Shown here one piece after another: positions 1 to 8,841 of a stretch of DNA of 64,000 bases. The DNA comes from Thermococcus sp. M39 (GTDB taxonomy: Archaea; Methanobacteriota_B; Thermococci; Thermococcales; Thermococcaceae): assembly GCF_012027325.1 (NCBI RefSeq), contig NZ_SNUG01000002.1, positions 389,211 to 453,210 of the forward strand, given 5' to 3'. Numbering within the stretch: position 1 is the first letter of the stretch; every line of letters begins with the position of its first letter. The notes under the pieces were generated by a model. That model was not told where the DNA came from. It worked only from the letters and a program-made list of their open reading frames with translations, and did no database searches. The translations under genes were made by a program, and so were the position numbers.

Positions 1-182
1 CAACCAGCACTGCTGAACCACTTCAATTTGGAAAGTAAGATAAATGTTCTCAAGAATGGGCTCCATGCTGCATGAGCCAAGGAGAAACAATTGAAGGAGC
101 GCTCAGGAATATTGCTGAAGCTATTTCACTGTATTTTGAAACAGAAAAACAACGAAAAAGAGTGTCATGGAGTCTCTGCTAA
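1..182 (+). pseudogene. HicB-family antitoxin remnant
   Basis: The frame through position 72 (ATG) to the TAA at 180-182 reads MSQGETIEGALRNIAEAISL and then a basic tail. This matches the conserved helix of HicB antitoxins (usually SQGETxEEALxNIxEAIELYLE). The same frame has a stop at 36-38. Only a few residues (APCC, compare LPGC) of the preceding beta-strand core can be recognised, so the N-terminal half of the domain is missing or broken. No HicA toxin partner is visible, but the window edge cuts the region. The 3' end overlaps the convergent DUF257 gene by 18 bp. I read this as a decayed toxin-antitoxin remnant. Confidence 0.55.
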
Positions 183-854
183 GTATTCCTGCAGCTCTTG
201 TGCCTTAACCTTGAGTTCTCTTCCGTATTCATTGAAATCCACTGACCTGCGGATTTTCCATGCTATTTCTCCCTCGCCTAGCTCTATATCGAAAACCCTG
301 CTTACAAGCTCCTCGAACTCCAAGACCGCATTCCTACCTACAATGTCAGTGTTCAAGAAGTATATTGATGTTCTGCTCTTATCCCCCAAGTATGGGCGGA
401 TTGCATATCCGAAGAATGCTTCCAGCCTCGCTGGATTCTCCTCGTACAGCGGGAGTACTTTATCTATACCCACAATTATCCTCAGAGTGTAATCAGAGTG
501 AACCTTCTTCAGCAGTTCATCGTAGTGCTTCTTCCAGACTGGAGTAGTCTCCTCCAAGTCAACTCTGCCAAGAACTTTTCCTGTCGTTATAATGCCTCCG
601 AGTTTTATTACTTGAGCTTCGTCAATCATCCTAGTATCAATTCCAGCCAGCTCGAGATGCGCCTTGAGGACATGGAGTTGATCCACGGCGTCAACTATTA
701 ACACGGGTATATTATTCTGCTTTGCATACTTCAAGAGAATGTAAAATATCAAGTGTATCGGCTCGTTTGAGGTATACTCAACAAGAATATCCTCTCCCTT
801 CTGTATTGCTTTGAGGTAATCAAACATACTCTGCTCAAATTTCCCGCTTATCAT
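165..854 (-). CDS. DUF257 family protein (KaiC/RecA-like fold, Thermococcales-specific)
   Basis: A protein of 229 aa. It resembles the DUF257 family, which to my knowledge is restricted to Thermococcales and is sometimes described as KaiC-like. It has alternating hydrophobic strands and helices, such as the strand IPVLIVDAVDQL near residue 50, followed by helix and strand, and the strand RIIVGIDKVLPL near residue 126. I see no intact Walker A loop, so ATP hydrolysis is doubtful. The ATG at 854 is chosen because GGGAGG lies just upstream; an in-frame GTG at 857 is the alternative. The upstream region carries repeated TGTAAAAAT elements. The function is unknown; a regulatory or sensory role is only a guess. 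Confidence 0.7.
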   Translation of the reverse strand: MISGKFEQSMFDYLKAIQKGEDILVEYTSNEPIHLIFYILLKYAKQNNIPVLIVDAVDQLHVLKAHLELAGIDTRMIDEAQVIKLGGIITTGKVLGRVDLEETTPVWKKHYDELLKKVHSDYTLRIIVGIDKVLPLYEENPARLEAFFGYAIRPYLGDKSRTSIYFLNTDIVGRNAVLEFEELVSRVFDIELGEGEIAWKIRRSVDFNEYGRELKVKAQELQEYLAETP

Positions 855-902
855 CACCCTCCCCCCACGAAAATCAGTCTCTCTGTGTGGTGATTAGTAA
901 CC

Positions 903-1150
903 ACAAGTATAAAAAAGTATCTGTAAAAATCCCAAAAATATTTGTAAAAATCACAAGTACTTGAAATATATACAATTTTGTGCTTAGAGTTTTTACAAAA
1001 AGATAAAAAATATTCAAAGGCATTTGTAAAAATTCCAATTCTCTCGAGCGGAACGAAGGGATTGTGCTCTAGAGTGAAGTGTTTTCTTTGTACATGCTTA
1101 AGTATTCTAGCTAGAATGCCTAACATTGTTCATTATGATATTTTACAAAA
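903..1150. promoter_or_regulatory. AT-rich region with repeated TGTAAAAAT elements
   Basis: TGTAAAAAT occurs directly repeated at 922-930, 943-951 and 1025-1033. An inverted copy, GTTTTTACA, is at 989-997 and a weaker one, ATTTTACA, at 1140-1147. The first two are 21 bp apart, which is two helical turns. They lie just upstream of a minus-strand TATA-like sequence (about 906-917) for the DUF257 gene. This arrangement fits an operator array for an unknown regulator. An open frame on the minus strand at 854-1126 is low-complexity and is not accepted as a gene. Confidence 0.4.
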
Positions 1151-1154
1151 CAGC

Positions 1155-1343
1155 TCAGTTCACCGAACGAAGAATTTTCAGCACTTGCAAAAACTCCTCA
1201 ACCTCCGAGCGCTTTACTACATTATTTTCAATGAGAAAGTCCAGAAAGCTTCTCAGCGCAAGATAAAATAGCTTGGGATTCGAAACCCCACCAGGCACCA
1301 CAACAAACTTTTCTGTGAAAGTTTGATTAACCTCTGGACACAT
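1155..1343 (-). CDS. small hypothetical protein
   Basis: I do not recognise this protein. From the ATG at 1343 it is 62 aa, with an amphipathic C-terminal half (residues about 24-62, FYLALRSFLDFLIEN and LQVLKILRSVN) that should form helices. GTG at 1346 or TTG at 1367 are alternative starts; GGGAG precedes them at good spacing. It is divergent from the 1377 gene, with only about 30 bp between the starts, so the two promoters must overlap. It could be a small regulator or an antitoxin-like partner, but nothing in the sequence proves this. Confidence 0.45.
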   Translation of the reverse strand: MCPEVNQTFTEKFVVVPGGVSNPKLFYLALRSFLDFLIENNVVKRSEVEEFLQVLKILRSVN

Positions 1344-1376
1344 CACATTTTTAAACTCCCTCTCCAACCTTAACCC

Positions 1377-1868
1377 ATGCTTCTAACGAACCACGCAAAA
1401 CAGCGAATTATCAAAAGGCTGTCCAAGAGGAGAAAGCTTGAGCGAGTTTATTCTGCACTTTTAGATTTCCTCAAAAATGCAGAAAGGATTGAGATTAACG
1501 AAAAAATCATCATCTTCACCGATAAAAGGAAATCTCTTGTATGTACCAGACTCGATGCCGAGTTCTTGAGTTTTAATGAAGTTATGGAAAGAGTCAGGGA
1601 TATCGATGAAACCTATGAGTGCGTTTTCTGGGGAAAAGAGAAATTTGCAAAATCCACTATCCCCCGAAAATTCTTGGAGAAAATTCCGGAAGGTAGATAT
1701 TACTTCTATATCAACAAGGAAAAGAAAGCGCTCTACATTGGAAATGAACCTCCGCTGTTGGCAATAACTCTCAGACCAGCAAAGAGAAAAGAGAGAACCC
1801 CAGAAGGCGAAACCAATCATCAAGCTTCCACTGGAACGACATATATATCCCCAAATGGCTCCTCTTGA
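1377..1868 (+). CDS. hypothetical protein with DUF4258-like N-terminus
   Basis: A protein of 163 aa, basic. It begins with a His-x3-Arg-x3-Arg pattern (NHAKQRIIKRL, residues 4-14) like the start of DUF4258/RelE-like toxin folds, then a strand region (KIIIFTDKRKSLVCTR) and YYFYINKEKKALYIGNEPP near residues 108-126. The last 30 residues are polar and disordered-looking and overlap the convergent scpA gene by 49 bp. A TATA-like TTTTTAAA lies about 25 nt before the ATG with no ribosome binding site, so the message is probably leaderless. Function unknown; a toxin-like RNase is one possibility. Confidence 0.55.
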   Translation: MLLTNHAKQRIIKRLSKRRKLERVYSALLDFLKNAERIEINEKIIIFTDKRKSLVCTRLDAEFLSFNEVMERVRDIDETYECVFWGKEKFAKSTIPRKFLEKIPEGRYYFYINKEKKALYIGNEPPLLAITLRPAKRKERTPEGETNHQASTGTTYISPNGSS

Positions 1869-2479
1869 ATAAGCTCAATCTTTCCCATGTTTGCTAAAAA
1901 CAGCAGATAGAGGAAAGTTCTTGCAACTATCTTTGGACTTGGATCAAACACAAGCTCCCAAAAGTTTATCTTTTCCTTCGTCTCCTCATAGAGCTTCTTA
2001 ACAATTGCATACAGTCTATTCACGTGCTTTTCAATGTCAACTCTGAAGTCATCAACAACAAAGATTTCTTCTTCAATCTCTACCTTCTTCTTTGCCTTCG
2101 GTTTCCTCCTCTCGACATCTTCAAGAGCATCCATGAGAGCCTCTATGAGATCATCTAAAGTATAGTAGCGCTCGACTCTTCTAAGGGGAGGAACATAGGG
2201 TTCAACCTCAACCCTTATGCGATCCTCTTCCTTTTCTTTTCCCTCTTCCTTCTCATCTGCATAAAGCAAAGCCTCAGTCTTCATTCTTAAAAGAATTGAA
2301 GCTGCTAAGATTGCTCTCGCCGAAAGCCTCAAGTCAAGCTCTTTCATTTCCCTTAAGCGCTCAATGTATTTCTCTGTTAAATCAACTATGTCAATGTTCC
2401 AAGGGTCCACTTTGCCCATTGTAACGAGCTGTAAAAGAATATCAATGGGAGTTATTTCTTCTTCATATCTGCGCTCCAT
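1820..2479 (-). CDS. scpA: Segregation and condensation protein A (kleisin)
   Basis: A 219-aa kleisin that bridges the SMC heads in the archaeal condensin. The N-terminal helix EITPIDILLQLVTMGKVDPW (residues 7-26) with the downstream DIVDLTEKYIERL is the ScpA signature that contacts the SMC neck. The middle is charged, and the C-terminus is a winged-helix-like segment that binds the SMC head. The ATG at 2479 is preferred over GTG at 2488 because AGGTGA sits 5 nt before it. The gene follows smc by 12 bp on the same strand, so the two subunits are co-transcribed. There is no sign of scpB in the window. Confidence 0.93.
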   Translation of the reverse strand: MERRYEEEITPIDILLQLVTMGKVDPWNIDIVDLTEKYIERLREMKELDLRLSARAILAASILLRMKTEALLYADEKEEGKEKEEDRIRVEVEPYVPPLRRVERYYTLDDLIEALMDALEDVERRKPKAKKKVEIEEEIFVVDDFRVDIEKHVNRLYAIVKKLYEETKEKINFWELVFDPSPKIVARTFLYLLFLANMGKIELIQEEPFGDIYVVPVEA

Positions 2480-2491
2480 TTTGGTCACCTA

Positions 2492-5400
2492 TTAAAGTCC
2501 TAAAGCATTTTTCTGCCTCGCCTTCTCAAGGTACTCCATTGCTTTCTCCAAGCTCAAGCTGACGACCCTTGAAATTCCATCTCTCATCGAAACACCGATT
2601 ATCTTTTCAGCATTTGCCATCATGACATCTCTGAGTGTTATAACTATAAACTGGCTGTGCTGAGATGCCTCTTTTATCAGGTCAGCAACTCTCTTGACGT
2701 TTGCGTCATCAAGGTGTGCATCAATCTCGTCGAAGAGGTAGAACGGAGCTGGCTTATATCTCTGGATTGCAAAGACAAATGCCAAAGCTGTCAAAGCTTT
2801 CTCTCCACCACTCATTGCTTCAATTCTCTTGACTTCCTTTCCAGCGGGCTTTGCCTCAATCTCGAGACCACCACTGAATGGGTCATCTGGATTCTCAAGG
2901 ATTAAGCGAGCACTTCCTCCCGGAGAAAGCTTGGCAAACAGCTCCGAGAAGTTCTTGGCTATTGCATTAAGTGTTGTCATGAAGACATTCTTCTTTTGAG
3001 CTTCAATCTCATCTATGAACTCCAATATGCTTTCCTTCTCTGCCTCAAGTCTTTCCCTCTTTGACTTAAGCTCCATGTATCTCCTTTCGACAATCTCAAA
3101 ATCTTCGATAGCTTTCATGTTAACTGGCTCAAGCTCCTTGATTTCCTCTTCCATCTGCTCAATCTCCTCCCTCAGCTTTTCAAGGTCAAGTGGGATTTCT
3201 TTCACGAGCTTTGTATCATGGTGCTTGAGCTCTCTGTTCTTCTCTTGGAGCTGGGCAGTATATTGGGCAATCTTAATCTTAAGCGTATTTGCCTCAATCC
3301 TAAGCTCCTGCAGTCTGTTATTGAGCTTGTCTTTCTCCTCTCTGAGCTGGATTATCTCTTTCTTCAGCTCCTCTCTCTTATCCCTCAAAGCTTTAAGCTC
3401 TTCTTTGACCCCACTTTCCTGCTCTTCTAACTTCCTCAGCTCCTCTTGGAGCTTTGCTATGTCTTCTTCATTCTTTGCTATGCTCTGCTTGAATGCATTA
3501 ATCCTATTTACAAGACCTTCAATTTCTTCTTCAAGGTCAGCCTTTCTTGGCAGAAGCTCCTCGTTAATTCTCACATCAAGGTTCTCAAGCTTTGATTCAA
3601 CTTTGCTTAGCTCTTCTCTAAGCTTGCTTATTTCATGCTCAACTTCTCTAATCTTTTGGTTGAGTTCTCTCGCCTCTGGATTATCTAAAGCCTTCTTTAA
3701 CTTGTCTTTCTTCTTCTCCAAGCGCTCAATCTTTCCTTTGAGCTTTGCAAGTTCACCTTTTGTATCATAGATTTTCTTTTCAAGGGCTTTAATCAGCTCT
3801 TCACTTTCTTTAATCTCTTCACTCAGGAATTTATCTTCCTTCAACAGCCTATCTATGTCCTTTTGGAGAACATCTAAGTCCTTGCTGACATCACTCTTTT
3901 TCATCCTGAGCTCAAATAGCTCTCTCTCAAGACCTTTGTACTCAACCTTTAATGCATTAATCTCGGCTTCAAGCATTTCTTTTTCCCTTTCAAGGGCTTC
4001 CATCCTCTTTTTCAGCTCTTCAGTGTTCACAGCAAATCTTGCTCTGGGCTTGTAATAACCACCAACTATAGCACCGCTCCTCTCAAGGAGCTCTCCGCTA
4101 AGTGTTACCATTCTAACTTTTCCTATTCCTACAGCTCTTGCTTCGTCCATGTCATTAACTATCAGAGTATCACCAAGGGCAAAAGCAACTGCATTCTGGA
4201 ACTTGGGATCGTAATCTACAACATCCATCGCTGGAATTCCAAGAGGAGATTCCTTAAGGGAGCGAGGCTTTATCTTGTTCAAAGGCAAGAAAGTTAATCT
4301 TCCAAGTCTATTCTCTTTTAGGAACTTGATTGCTTTCTCAGCTACTTTATCATCTTCAACGACAACATTATCTGCATGAGAGCCTAGGGCAACATCAATG
4401 GCAACAAAATAGTTATCATCTTTGATCCTGATTAATTCAGCCAAAGAGCCGTAAACTCCTGGAATATTTGCTCTCTTTAAAGCTTCAATTGCACTATTTC
4501 TGCTGACTTCCTTTTGAGCCTCTGCTTTTATCAGCTCTTGCTTAGCTTTCTCTAGCTCGGGGACAACTTTTTGAAGTTTCTGCTGTTTTTCCTCAAGTTC
4601 TTCCTCAACCTTCCTAAGCCTCGCTTCACTCTTCTGCATTTTGCTCTCTATTTCTCCAAGCTCCGCTTTTTTCTCATCAATCTTTGTCTTAAGCTCTTCT
4701 ATTTTGTTCTTTAGGGTTAATCTTTTTGTGTTATTTTGAGCAATTTTGCTTTTCAGTCTGTCTATTTCCTCCTCAAACTTCTTTATGTCGCTTTCTTTCA
4801 TGTAAAAGTCGCGCTTTGCATTTTCAAGCTCTTCTGTAACTTTATCGAACTCTTGTTTCGCTATGGTGAAGTTCTTGTCAATCTCACCGAGCTTTATAAT
4901 CAGCTCATTTCTTTCCTTCTCTTTCTCTTCTATTTCCTTGAGCAGCTTTTCCTTCCTCTTGCTCCATCTCTGTATTGCAGATTTGCTCTTTTCAATTTCC
5001 TCCGAAATCTTCTTGAGTTCTTCTTTGCTTTTAATGAGCCTTCTCTGGCTTTCTTCAATTTCCTTCTTAGCCAACTCAATGTTCTTCTTTGCCATCTCAA
5101 TCTTTGATTTTACATCGCTTATCTTCCTTGTAAGCTCTAAGATGCCATCTTCACTCTTTTCCTCCAGCTCTCTTTCTATTTTAGCCAACAAGTTCTCTTT
5201 TTCAATTATCTCCTTCACGATTTCCTTCAATCTATTCTCGACTTCTCTAGTCTCTTCTTCTATCCTCTTATCTCTTTCTTCACTTTCTTTAATGAGCTTT
5301 TCAAGTCTCTTAATCTCCCCAACAAGGAGGGTAACCTTGGCTTTTTCTAGCTTCTCCTTCAAATCTAAATAGCGTAACGCATCGTTTCTTTCTTTTTCCA

Positions 5401-6019
5401 GTTTGTCCAGCTGCTTTTTAACCTCGTGAATGAGTAAATCAACCCTTGCAAGATTTTCTTCTGCTTGCTTGAGCTCCTCCAGAGCCTTCTTTTTCTTTGC
5501 ATCGTATTCTGCAATTCCAGATATTTCATCAATTATCATTCTCCTCTCAAGCGGAGACATCTTGATGAACTTTGTAATATCACCTTGGAGAACCAAGTTG
5601 TATCCTTCAGGAGATATCATTGCAGCGCTCAAGATATCGAGAATATCACTTCTACTTGTTCTTTTGCCATTGAGCCAGTACGTACTTCTTCCATCAGGAT
5701 AAACTCTTCTCTTTATTACAACCTCATCTTCATCTATTGGGAATCCTCTATCTTCATTGTTGAAATAAATTGCGACCTCAGCGTACTTCGCTGGAGGTTC
5801 TTTTTTAGTCCCTGCGAAAATTAGGTCGCTTATCCTTGTGGCACGCATTGCTTTAGCAGAGAGCCCACCAAGAACGAAGAGGATGGCATCACCAATATTG
5901 CTTTTTCCGCTCCCATTAGCTCCAACTATTGCTGTAAATCCCTTAGAAAAAGGAACAACGACTTTTTTGTTACCATATGATTTGAATCCTTTCATCTCAA
6001 GCTTCTCAATGTATGGCAT
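2492..6019 (-). CDS. smc: Chromosome segregation protein SMC
   Basis: A full-length SMC of 1175 aa that organises chromosomes as a dimer with ScpA. The Walker A motif GANGSGKS is at residues 33-40. Two long charged coiled coils (about 170-510 and 670-1010) flank a hinge at about 520-665 containing the glycine-rich RSGAIVGGYY. The C-terminal head carries the ABC signature MSGGEKAL and the Walker B motif FYLFDEIDAHLD. The ATG at 6019 is chosen because AGGTG lies 6 nt upstream; the in-frame GTG at 6028 is part of that ribosome binding site. The large serine-rich frames on the opposite strand are shadows of the coiled coil. Confidence 0.97.
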   Translation of the reverse strand: MPYIEKLEMKGFKSYGNKKVVVPFSKGFTAIVGANGSGKSNIGDAILFVLGGLSAKAMRATRISDLIFAGTKKEPPAKYAEVAIYFNNEDRGFPIDEDEVVIKRRVYPDGRSTYWLNGKRTSRSDILDILSAAMISPEGYNLVLQGDITKFIKMSPLERRMIIDEISGIAEYDAKKKKALEELKQAEENLARVDLLIHEVKKQLDKLEKERNDALRYLDLKEKLEKAKVTLLVGEIKRLEKLIKESEERDKRIEEETREVENRLKEIVKEIIEKENLLAKIERELEEKSEDGILELTRKISDVKSKIEMAKKNIELAKKEIEESQRRLIKSKEELKKISEEIEKSKSAIQRWSKRKEKLLKEIEEKEKERNELIIKLGEIDKNFTIAKQEFDKVTEELENAKRDFYMKESDIKKFEEEIDRLKSKIAQNNTKRLTLKNKIEELKTKIDEKKAELGEIESKMQKSEARLRKVEEELEEKQQKLQKVVPELEKAKQELIKAEAQKEVSRNSAIEALKRANIPGVYGSLAELIRIKDDNYFVAIDVALGSHADNVVVEDDKVAEKAIKFLKENRLGRLTFLPLNKIKPRSLKESPLGIPAMDVVDYDPKFQNAVAFALGDTLIVNDMDEARAVGIGKVRMVTLSGELLERSGAIVGGYYKPRARFAVNTEELKKRMEALEREKEMLEAEINALKVEYKGLERELFELRMKKSDVSKDLDVLQKDIDRLLKEDKFLSEEIKESEELIKALEKKIYDTKGELAKLKGKIERLEKKKDKLKKALDNPEARELNQKIREVEHEISKLREELSKVESKLENLDVRINEELLPRKADLEEEIEGLVNRINAFKQSIAKNEEDIAKLQEELRKLEEQESGVKEELKALRDKREELKKEIIQLREEKDKLNNRLQELRIEANTLKIKIAQYTAQLQEKNRELKHHDTKLVKEIPLDLEKLREEIEQMEEEIKELEPVNMKAIEDFEIVERRYMELKSKRERLEAEKESILEFIDEIEAQKKNVFMTTLNAIAKNFSELFAKLSPGGSARLILENPDDPFSGGLEIEAKPAGKEVKRIEAMSGGEKALTALAFVFAIQRYKPAPFYLFDEIDAHLDDANVKRVADLIKEASQHSQFIVITLRDVMMANAEKIIGVSMRDGISRVVSLSLEKAMEYLEKARQKNALGL

Positions 6020-6097
6020 CTCATACACCTAAGGGGAAAAATTGGAATAGAGGTTATATATAGCTTACTGAAAACTGGAAAATTCAAAAGAGTAGTC

Positions 6098-6553
6098 CTA
6101 CCCCTCAACAATTCGCTTGAGAAGGGCGACCACTCTTTCGTCAAGCCCCTCACTAACACTAACAATGAATCCAGAGTTGTTCAGAAGTGCCATATCTCTA
6201 AGCTTTCCTGTAAACTTCAGCGCTGCTTCAAGTCCCTGCTCCATCATCAGATACTCAAATGCGTCGAAGACTATTATTGGTGAATCCCTATTCAGCAGTT
6301 CCCAAACTTTCTGCTCGATTACATATAGATTTGAAGGTGAAACGGCACTAGGATGATCCACTTTGCTTATCCAGATGTGAAGAACAGAGCTGTTCTGTCC
6401 ATTTGGAGGAGTTCTGGTTATAAGGATTTTCTTCCTTCTAGGAACTTTCTCAAGAATTTCTGGCACTTCGGAATAGTGAACCACACGGAAAGTGGGGTAG
6501 TTTTCCTTATGTTCCGAATCGGCAGACCGTATGCTCCTGAGTATCCTGAACAT
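6098..6553 (-). CDS. DUF835 domain protein
   Basis: About 151 aa. The second half matches the DUF835 pattern common in Thermococcales: a strand with DSPIIVFDAFEYLMMEQG, a helix with KFTGKLRDMALLNNSGF, then the strand IVSVSEGLDE. DUF835 proteins are often sensor-like or fused to signalling domains; here the domain stands alone, so the role is unknown. The start at 6553 follows GAGGGG at 6 nt; a GTG at 6577 is less likely. A TATA-like TTTATAAA lies around 6670 on the upstream side. It is downstream of, but separated by about 190 bp from, the methylmalonyl-CoA epimerase gene. Confidence 0.75.
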   Translation of the reverse strand: MFRILRSIRSADSEHKENYPTFRVVHYSEVPEILEKVPRRKKILITRTPPNGQNSSVLHIWISKVDHPSAVSPSNLYVIEQKVWELLNRDSPIIVFDAFEYLMMEQGLEAALKFTGKLRDMALLNNSGFIVSVSEGLDERVVALLKRIVEG

Positions 6554-6744
6554 TTCCAACCCCTCTTTAGTGTTCACTCTGTGCTGATTTTATTCCGAAA
6601 ATAAATCTTAATTGAAACAGTAAGTGATGGAAAATGACATATCATACCAACAATTGGTTGAAATTTAAATTTATAAAGTTTTGCCTTATTGTTTAATGAA
6701 AGCTATGGCCAAAAATATAGAAGAAGGTTAATACATTAATTTAA

Positions 6745-7146
6745 TCATTCCTTCCTTTCACATAATTCTAGCAAAACTCCATTAACACTTTTTGGATGAA
6801 CAAACGCTATCTTAGCCCCACCAGCGCCAATTCTTGGCTTCTCATCAATCAACCTAAATCCTTGCTCTTTAAGCTTCTCCAAGTGTTCTTCGATGTTTTC
6901 AACTCCAAGAGCAATGTGATGAATGCCCTCTCCTCTCTTAGCAATGAACTTCGATATTGGTGAATCCTCGCTTGTCCCTTCTAAAAGTTCAATTCTGCTT
7001 TCACCAACCTTAAACACAGCAACTCTAACCTTCTGCTCTGGAACTTCCTCAATCTCAGCAACTTTCAACCCAAGGCTTTCCCAAAGCTTGATTGCTTCAT
7101 CTAAATTCTTGACGGCAATACCAACGTGGTCAATTTTCTTTATCAT
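6745..7146 (-). CDS. mce: Methylmalonyl-CoA epimerase
   Basis: A 133-aa glyoxalase/VOC-fold enzyme that interconverts (S)- and (R)-methylmalonyl-CoA. The metal ligands sit in the expected places: His7 in [10 protein letters not shown], the mid-protein His in [12 protein letters not shown], and the final Glu in GVLLELCE. The start overlaps the stop of the upstream meaB gene by 4 nt (ATGA), which points to translational coupling. Together with meaB and the cobalamin-binding subunit it makes a propionate/methylmalonyl-CoA module. The large catalytic mutase subunit is not in this window. Confidence 0.93.
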   Translation of the reverse strand: MIKKIDHVGIAVKNLDEAIKLWESLGLKVAEIEEVPEQKVRVAVFKVGESRIELLEGTSEDSPISKFIAKRGEGIHHIALGVENIEEHLEKLKEQGFRLIDEKPRIGAGGAKIAFVHPKSVNGVLLELCERKE

Positions 7147-8102
7147 ATCTTCACCCCCAGAGTTTCTTCCAAAACAACCTCAGCAGCAGAGTAAGGGTCA
7201 ATTTCCCTTTTCACGATTTTATCAATGAGTTTTGAGAGCTCTCTATCTCTGAGCTTTTCACTAATTTTCTTTGCAACAGAATCAGAAACAATTGTCTTTA
7301 TCTCTTCCTCTGCCCTAAACTTCTTTTTCTTCTCAATTTCCCCACTTTCTTCAAGGAACTTTCTGTGCTTCTTTATTGCTTCCCAGAGCTCTCTTATTCC
7401 TCTCATGGTGACAGCAACTGTCTCAACTATTGGTGGTCTCCATCCTCTTTTCTCCCACTTCTCCTTTTCAAGGTCAAGCATGAGGTTGAGCTCAAAGAAA
7501 GTTGCATCTGCCCCCTCTTTATCAGCTTTGTTTATGACGAATATGTCCGCAATTTCCATTAAACCTGCTTTGATTGCCTGAATGTCATCTCCCAATCCAG
7601 GAACAGTAACTAACACTACAGTATCGGCTGTTTTAACGATATCAACTTCAATCTGCCCAACACCAACAGTCTCGACAAAAATAACATCACATCCATAAGC
7701 ATCAAGGATTTTAATAGCATCATTGGTTGCTTTAGCTAAACCCCCAAGAGAACCTCTCGTTGCCATACTTCTGATGAAAACTCCAGGATCTGTTGAATGC
7801 CTCTGCATTCTAATTCTATCACCAAGCAAAGCTCCACCAGTGAATGGTGAAGTTGGATCAACAGCTATAACACCAACTATAAGTCCTTCACTTCTTGCCT
7901 GCTTTATGAGTTTATCAAGAAGGGTTGACTTCCCAGAGCCTGGTGGGCCGGTAATACCAACGATATAGGCTTTTCCAGTATATTTGTAAATTTTTTTCAC
8001 TATTTCACGGGCCTTTTCTTCATCGTTCTCAACGAGGGTTATCAACCTTGCAGTTGCCTTCTTATCTCCCTTGAGCATCCTCTCAATTAAGTCGTCGATC
8101 AT
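7143..8102 (-). CDS. meaB: MeaB/ArgK-type G3E GTPase, methylmalonyl-CoA mutase chaperone
   Basis: A GTPase of 319 aa that loads and protects the adenosylcobalamin cofactor of methylmalonyl-CoA mutase. It has the P-loop GPPGSGKST (residues 52-60), the switch-region ATRGSLGG, the Walker B-like [10 protein letters not shown] and the NKAD base-recognition motif. The ATG at 8102 fits AAGTGA at 5 nt; GTG at 8111 and ATG at 8108 are alternatives. It is the middle gene of the minus-strand operon, coupled to mce by a 4-nt overlap. Confidence 0.94.
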   Translation of the reverse strand: MIDDLIERMLKGDKKATARLITLVENDEEKAREIVKKIYKYTGKAYIVGITGPPGSGKSTLLDKLIKQARSEGLIVGVIAVDPTSPFTGGALLGDRIRMQRHSTDPGVFIRSMATRGSLGGLAKATNDAIKILDAYGCDVIFVETVGVGQIEVDIVKTADTVVLVTVPGLGDDIQAIKAGLMEIADIFVINKADKEGADATFFELNLMLDLEKEKWEKRGWRPPIVETVAVTMRGIRELWEAIKKHRKFLEESGEIEKKKKFRAEEEIKTIVSDSVAKKISEKLRDRELSKLIDKIVKREIDPYSAAEVVLEETLGVKI

Positions 8103-8147
8103 TTGCATCACTTGGCTTAATTATCCAACAAAAAGATATAAAGTTTA

Positions 8148-8579
8148 TCAAGCTCCCCTGAACTTCTTGAGTTTTTGGACATTCTCGTCAATGAATTTAA
8201 TTATCTCATTAATTGGGCTTCCCGGACCGAAAACTTTTGCAACTCCCATCTTTTCGAGCTGTTCTGCATCGTCTGGTGGAATAATACCTCCAGCAATCAC
8301 AAGAATGTCCTCATTTGGCTTAATACCTTTCTCCTCAAGAAGCTTAAGAATCTTTGGAATTAAGACCATGTGAGCACCAGAAAGGATGCTGATTCCCAAA
8401 ACATCAACGTCTTCCTGAATGACGCTCTCAACAATCTGCTCAGGAGTTTGCCTAATCCCAGTATAAATGACTTCAAAACCTGCATCTCTCAAAGCCCTAG
8501 CAATGACTTTAGCGCCTCTATCATGACCATCCAGGCCCGGTTTAGCTATGAGAACCCTAACTTTTGAGCGCTCAACCAT
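8148..8579 (-). CDS. Methylmalonyl-CoA mutase, cobalamin-binding (C-terminal) subunit
   Basis: A 143-aa stand-alone B12-binding domain. The DxHxxG motif DGHDRG (residues 17-22) supplies the lower axial histidine ligand to cobalt. GISILSG and the glycine-rich [11 protein letters not shown] complete the cobalamin fold. In archaea the mutase is often split, and this is the small subunit; the large catalytic subunit must be elsewhere. The ATG at 8579 follows GGTGGTG; GTG at 8588 is part of that leader. It heads the operon with meaB (46-bp gap) and mce. Confidence 0.94.
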   Translation of the reverse strand: MVERSKVRVLIAKPGLDGHDRGAKVIARALRDAGFEVIYTGIRQTPEQIVESVIQEDVDVLGISILSGAHMVLIPKILKLLEEKGIKPNEDILVIAGGIIPPDDAEQLEKMGVAKVFGPGSPINEIIKFIDENVQKLKKFRGA

Positions 8580-8841
8580 TTCCACCACCGAGATTTCATT
8601 TGAGTAAAATAGTATTTAAAGATTGTCAAAACTAAAGGTTCAACTTTACATTGGATATTTTGTCCAGAAGTTTGAAAAGTTCAAAATTTACAAAGCTTGC
8701 ACATTTATGTTCATAATATGGCAAAGAACAAAATGTATAGATGGCATTTCTATTCATAATCTCGACAAATATTCACTATGTTTGAGTCTTAAACCAAAAA
8801 ACATTTAATTGACACGGCATCTACAATATGCGGGTTTTAAG

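Noticed and set aside
854-1126. 90-codon open frame on the minus strand upstream of the DUF257 gene
   Set aside because: Its sequence is aromatic and low-complexity, arises from the AT-rich repeats, and lacks a ribosome binding site or family resemblance.
1260-1305. T-arm-like GGGATTCGAAACCCC followed by ACCA
   Set aside because: No acceptor, D or anticodon arms can be folded upstream; it lies inside the small 1155-1343 gene.
3015-5372. Serine-rich frames on the plus strand opposite smc
   Set aside because: They are complements of the Glu/Lys/Leu-rich coiled coil of SMC and have no independent signals.
8623-8808. 61-codon plus-strand frame before the PHP gene
   Set aside because: No ribosome binding site, unusual composition, no recognised pattern.
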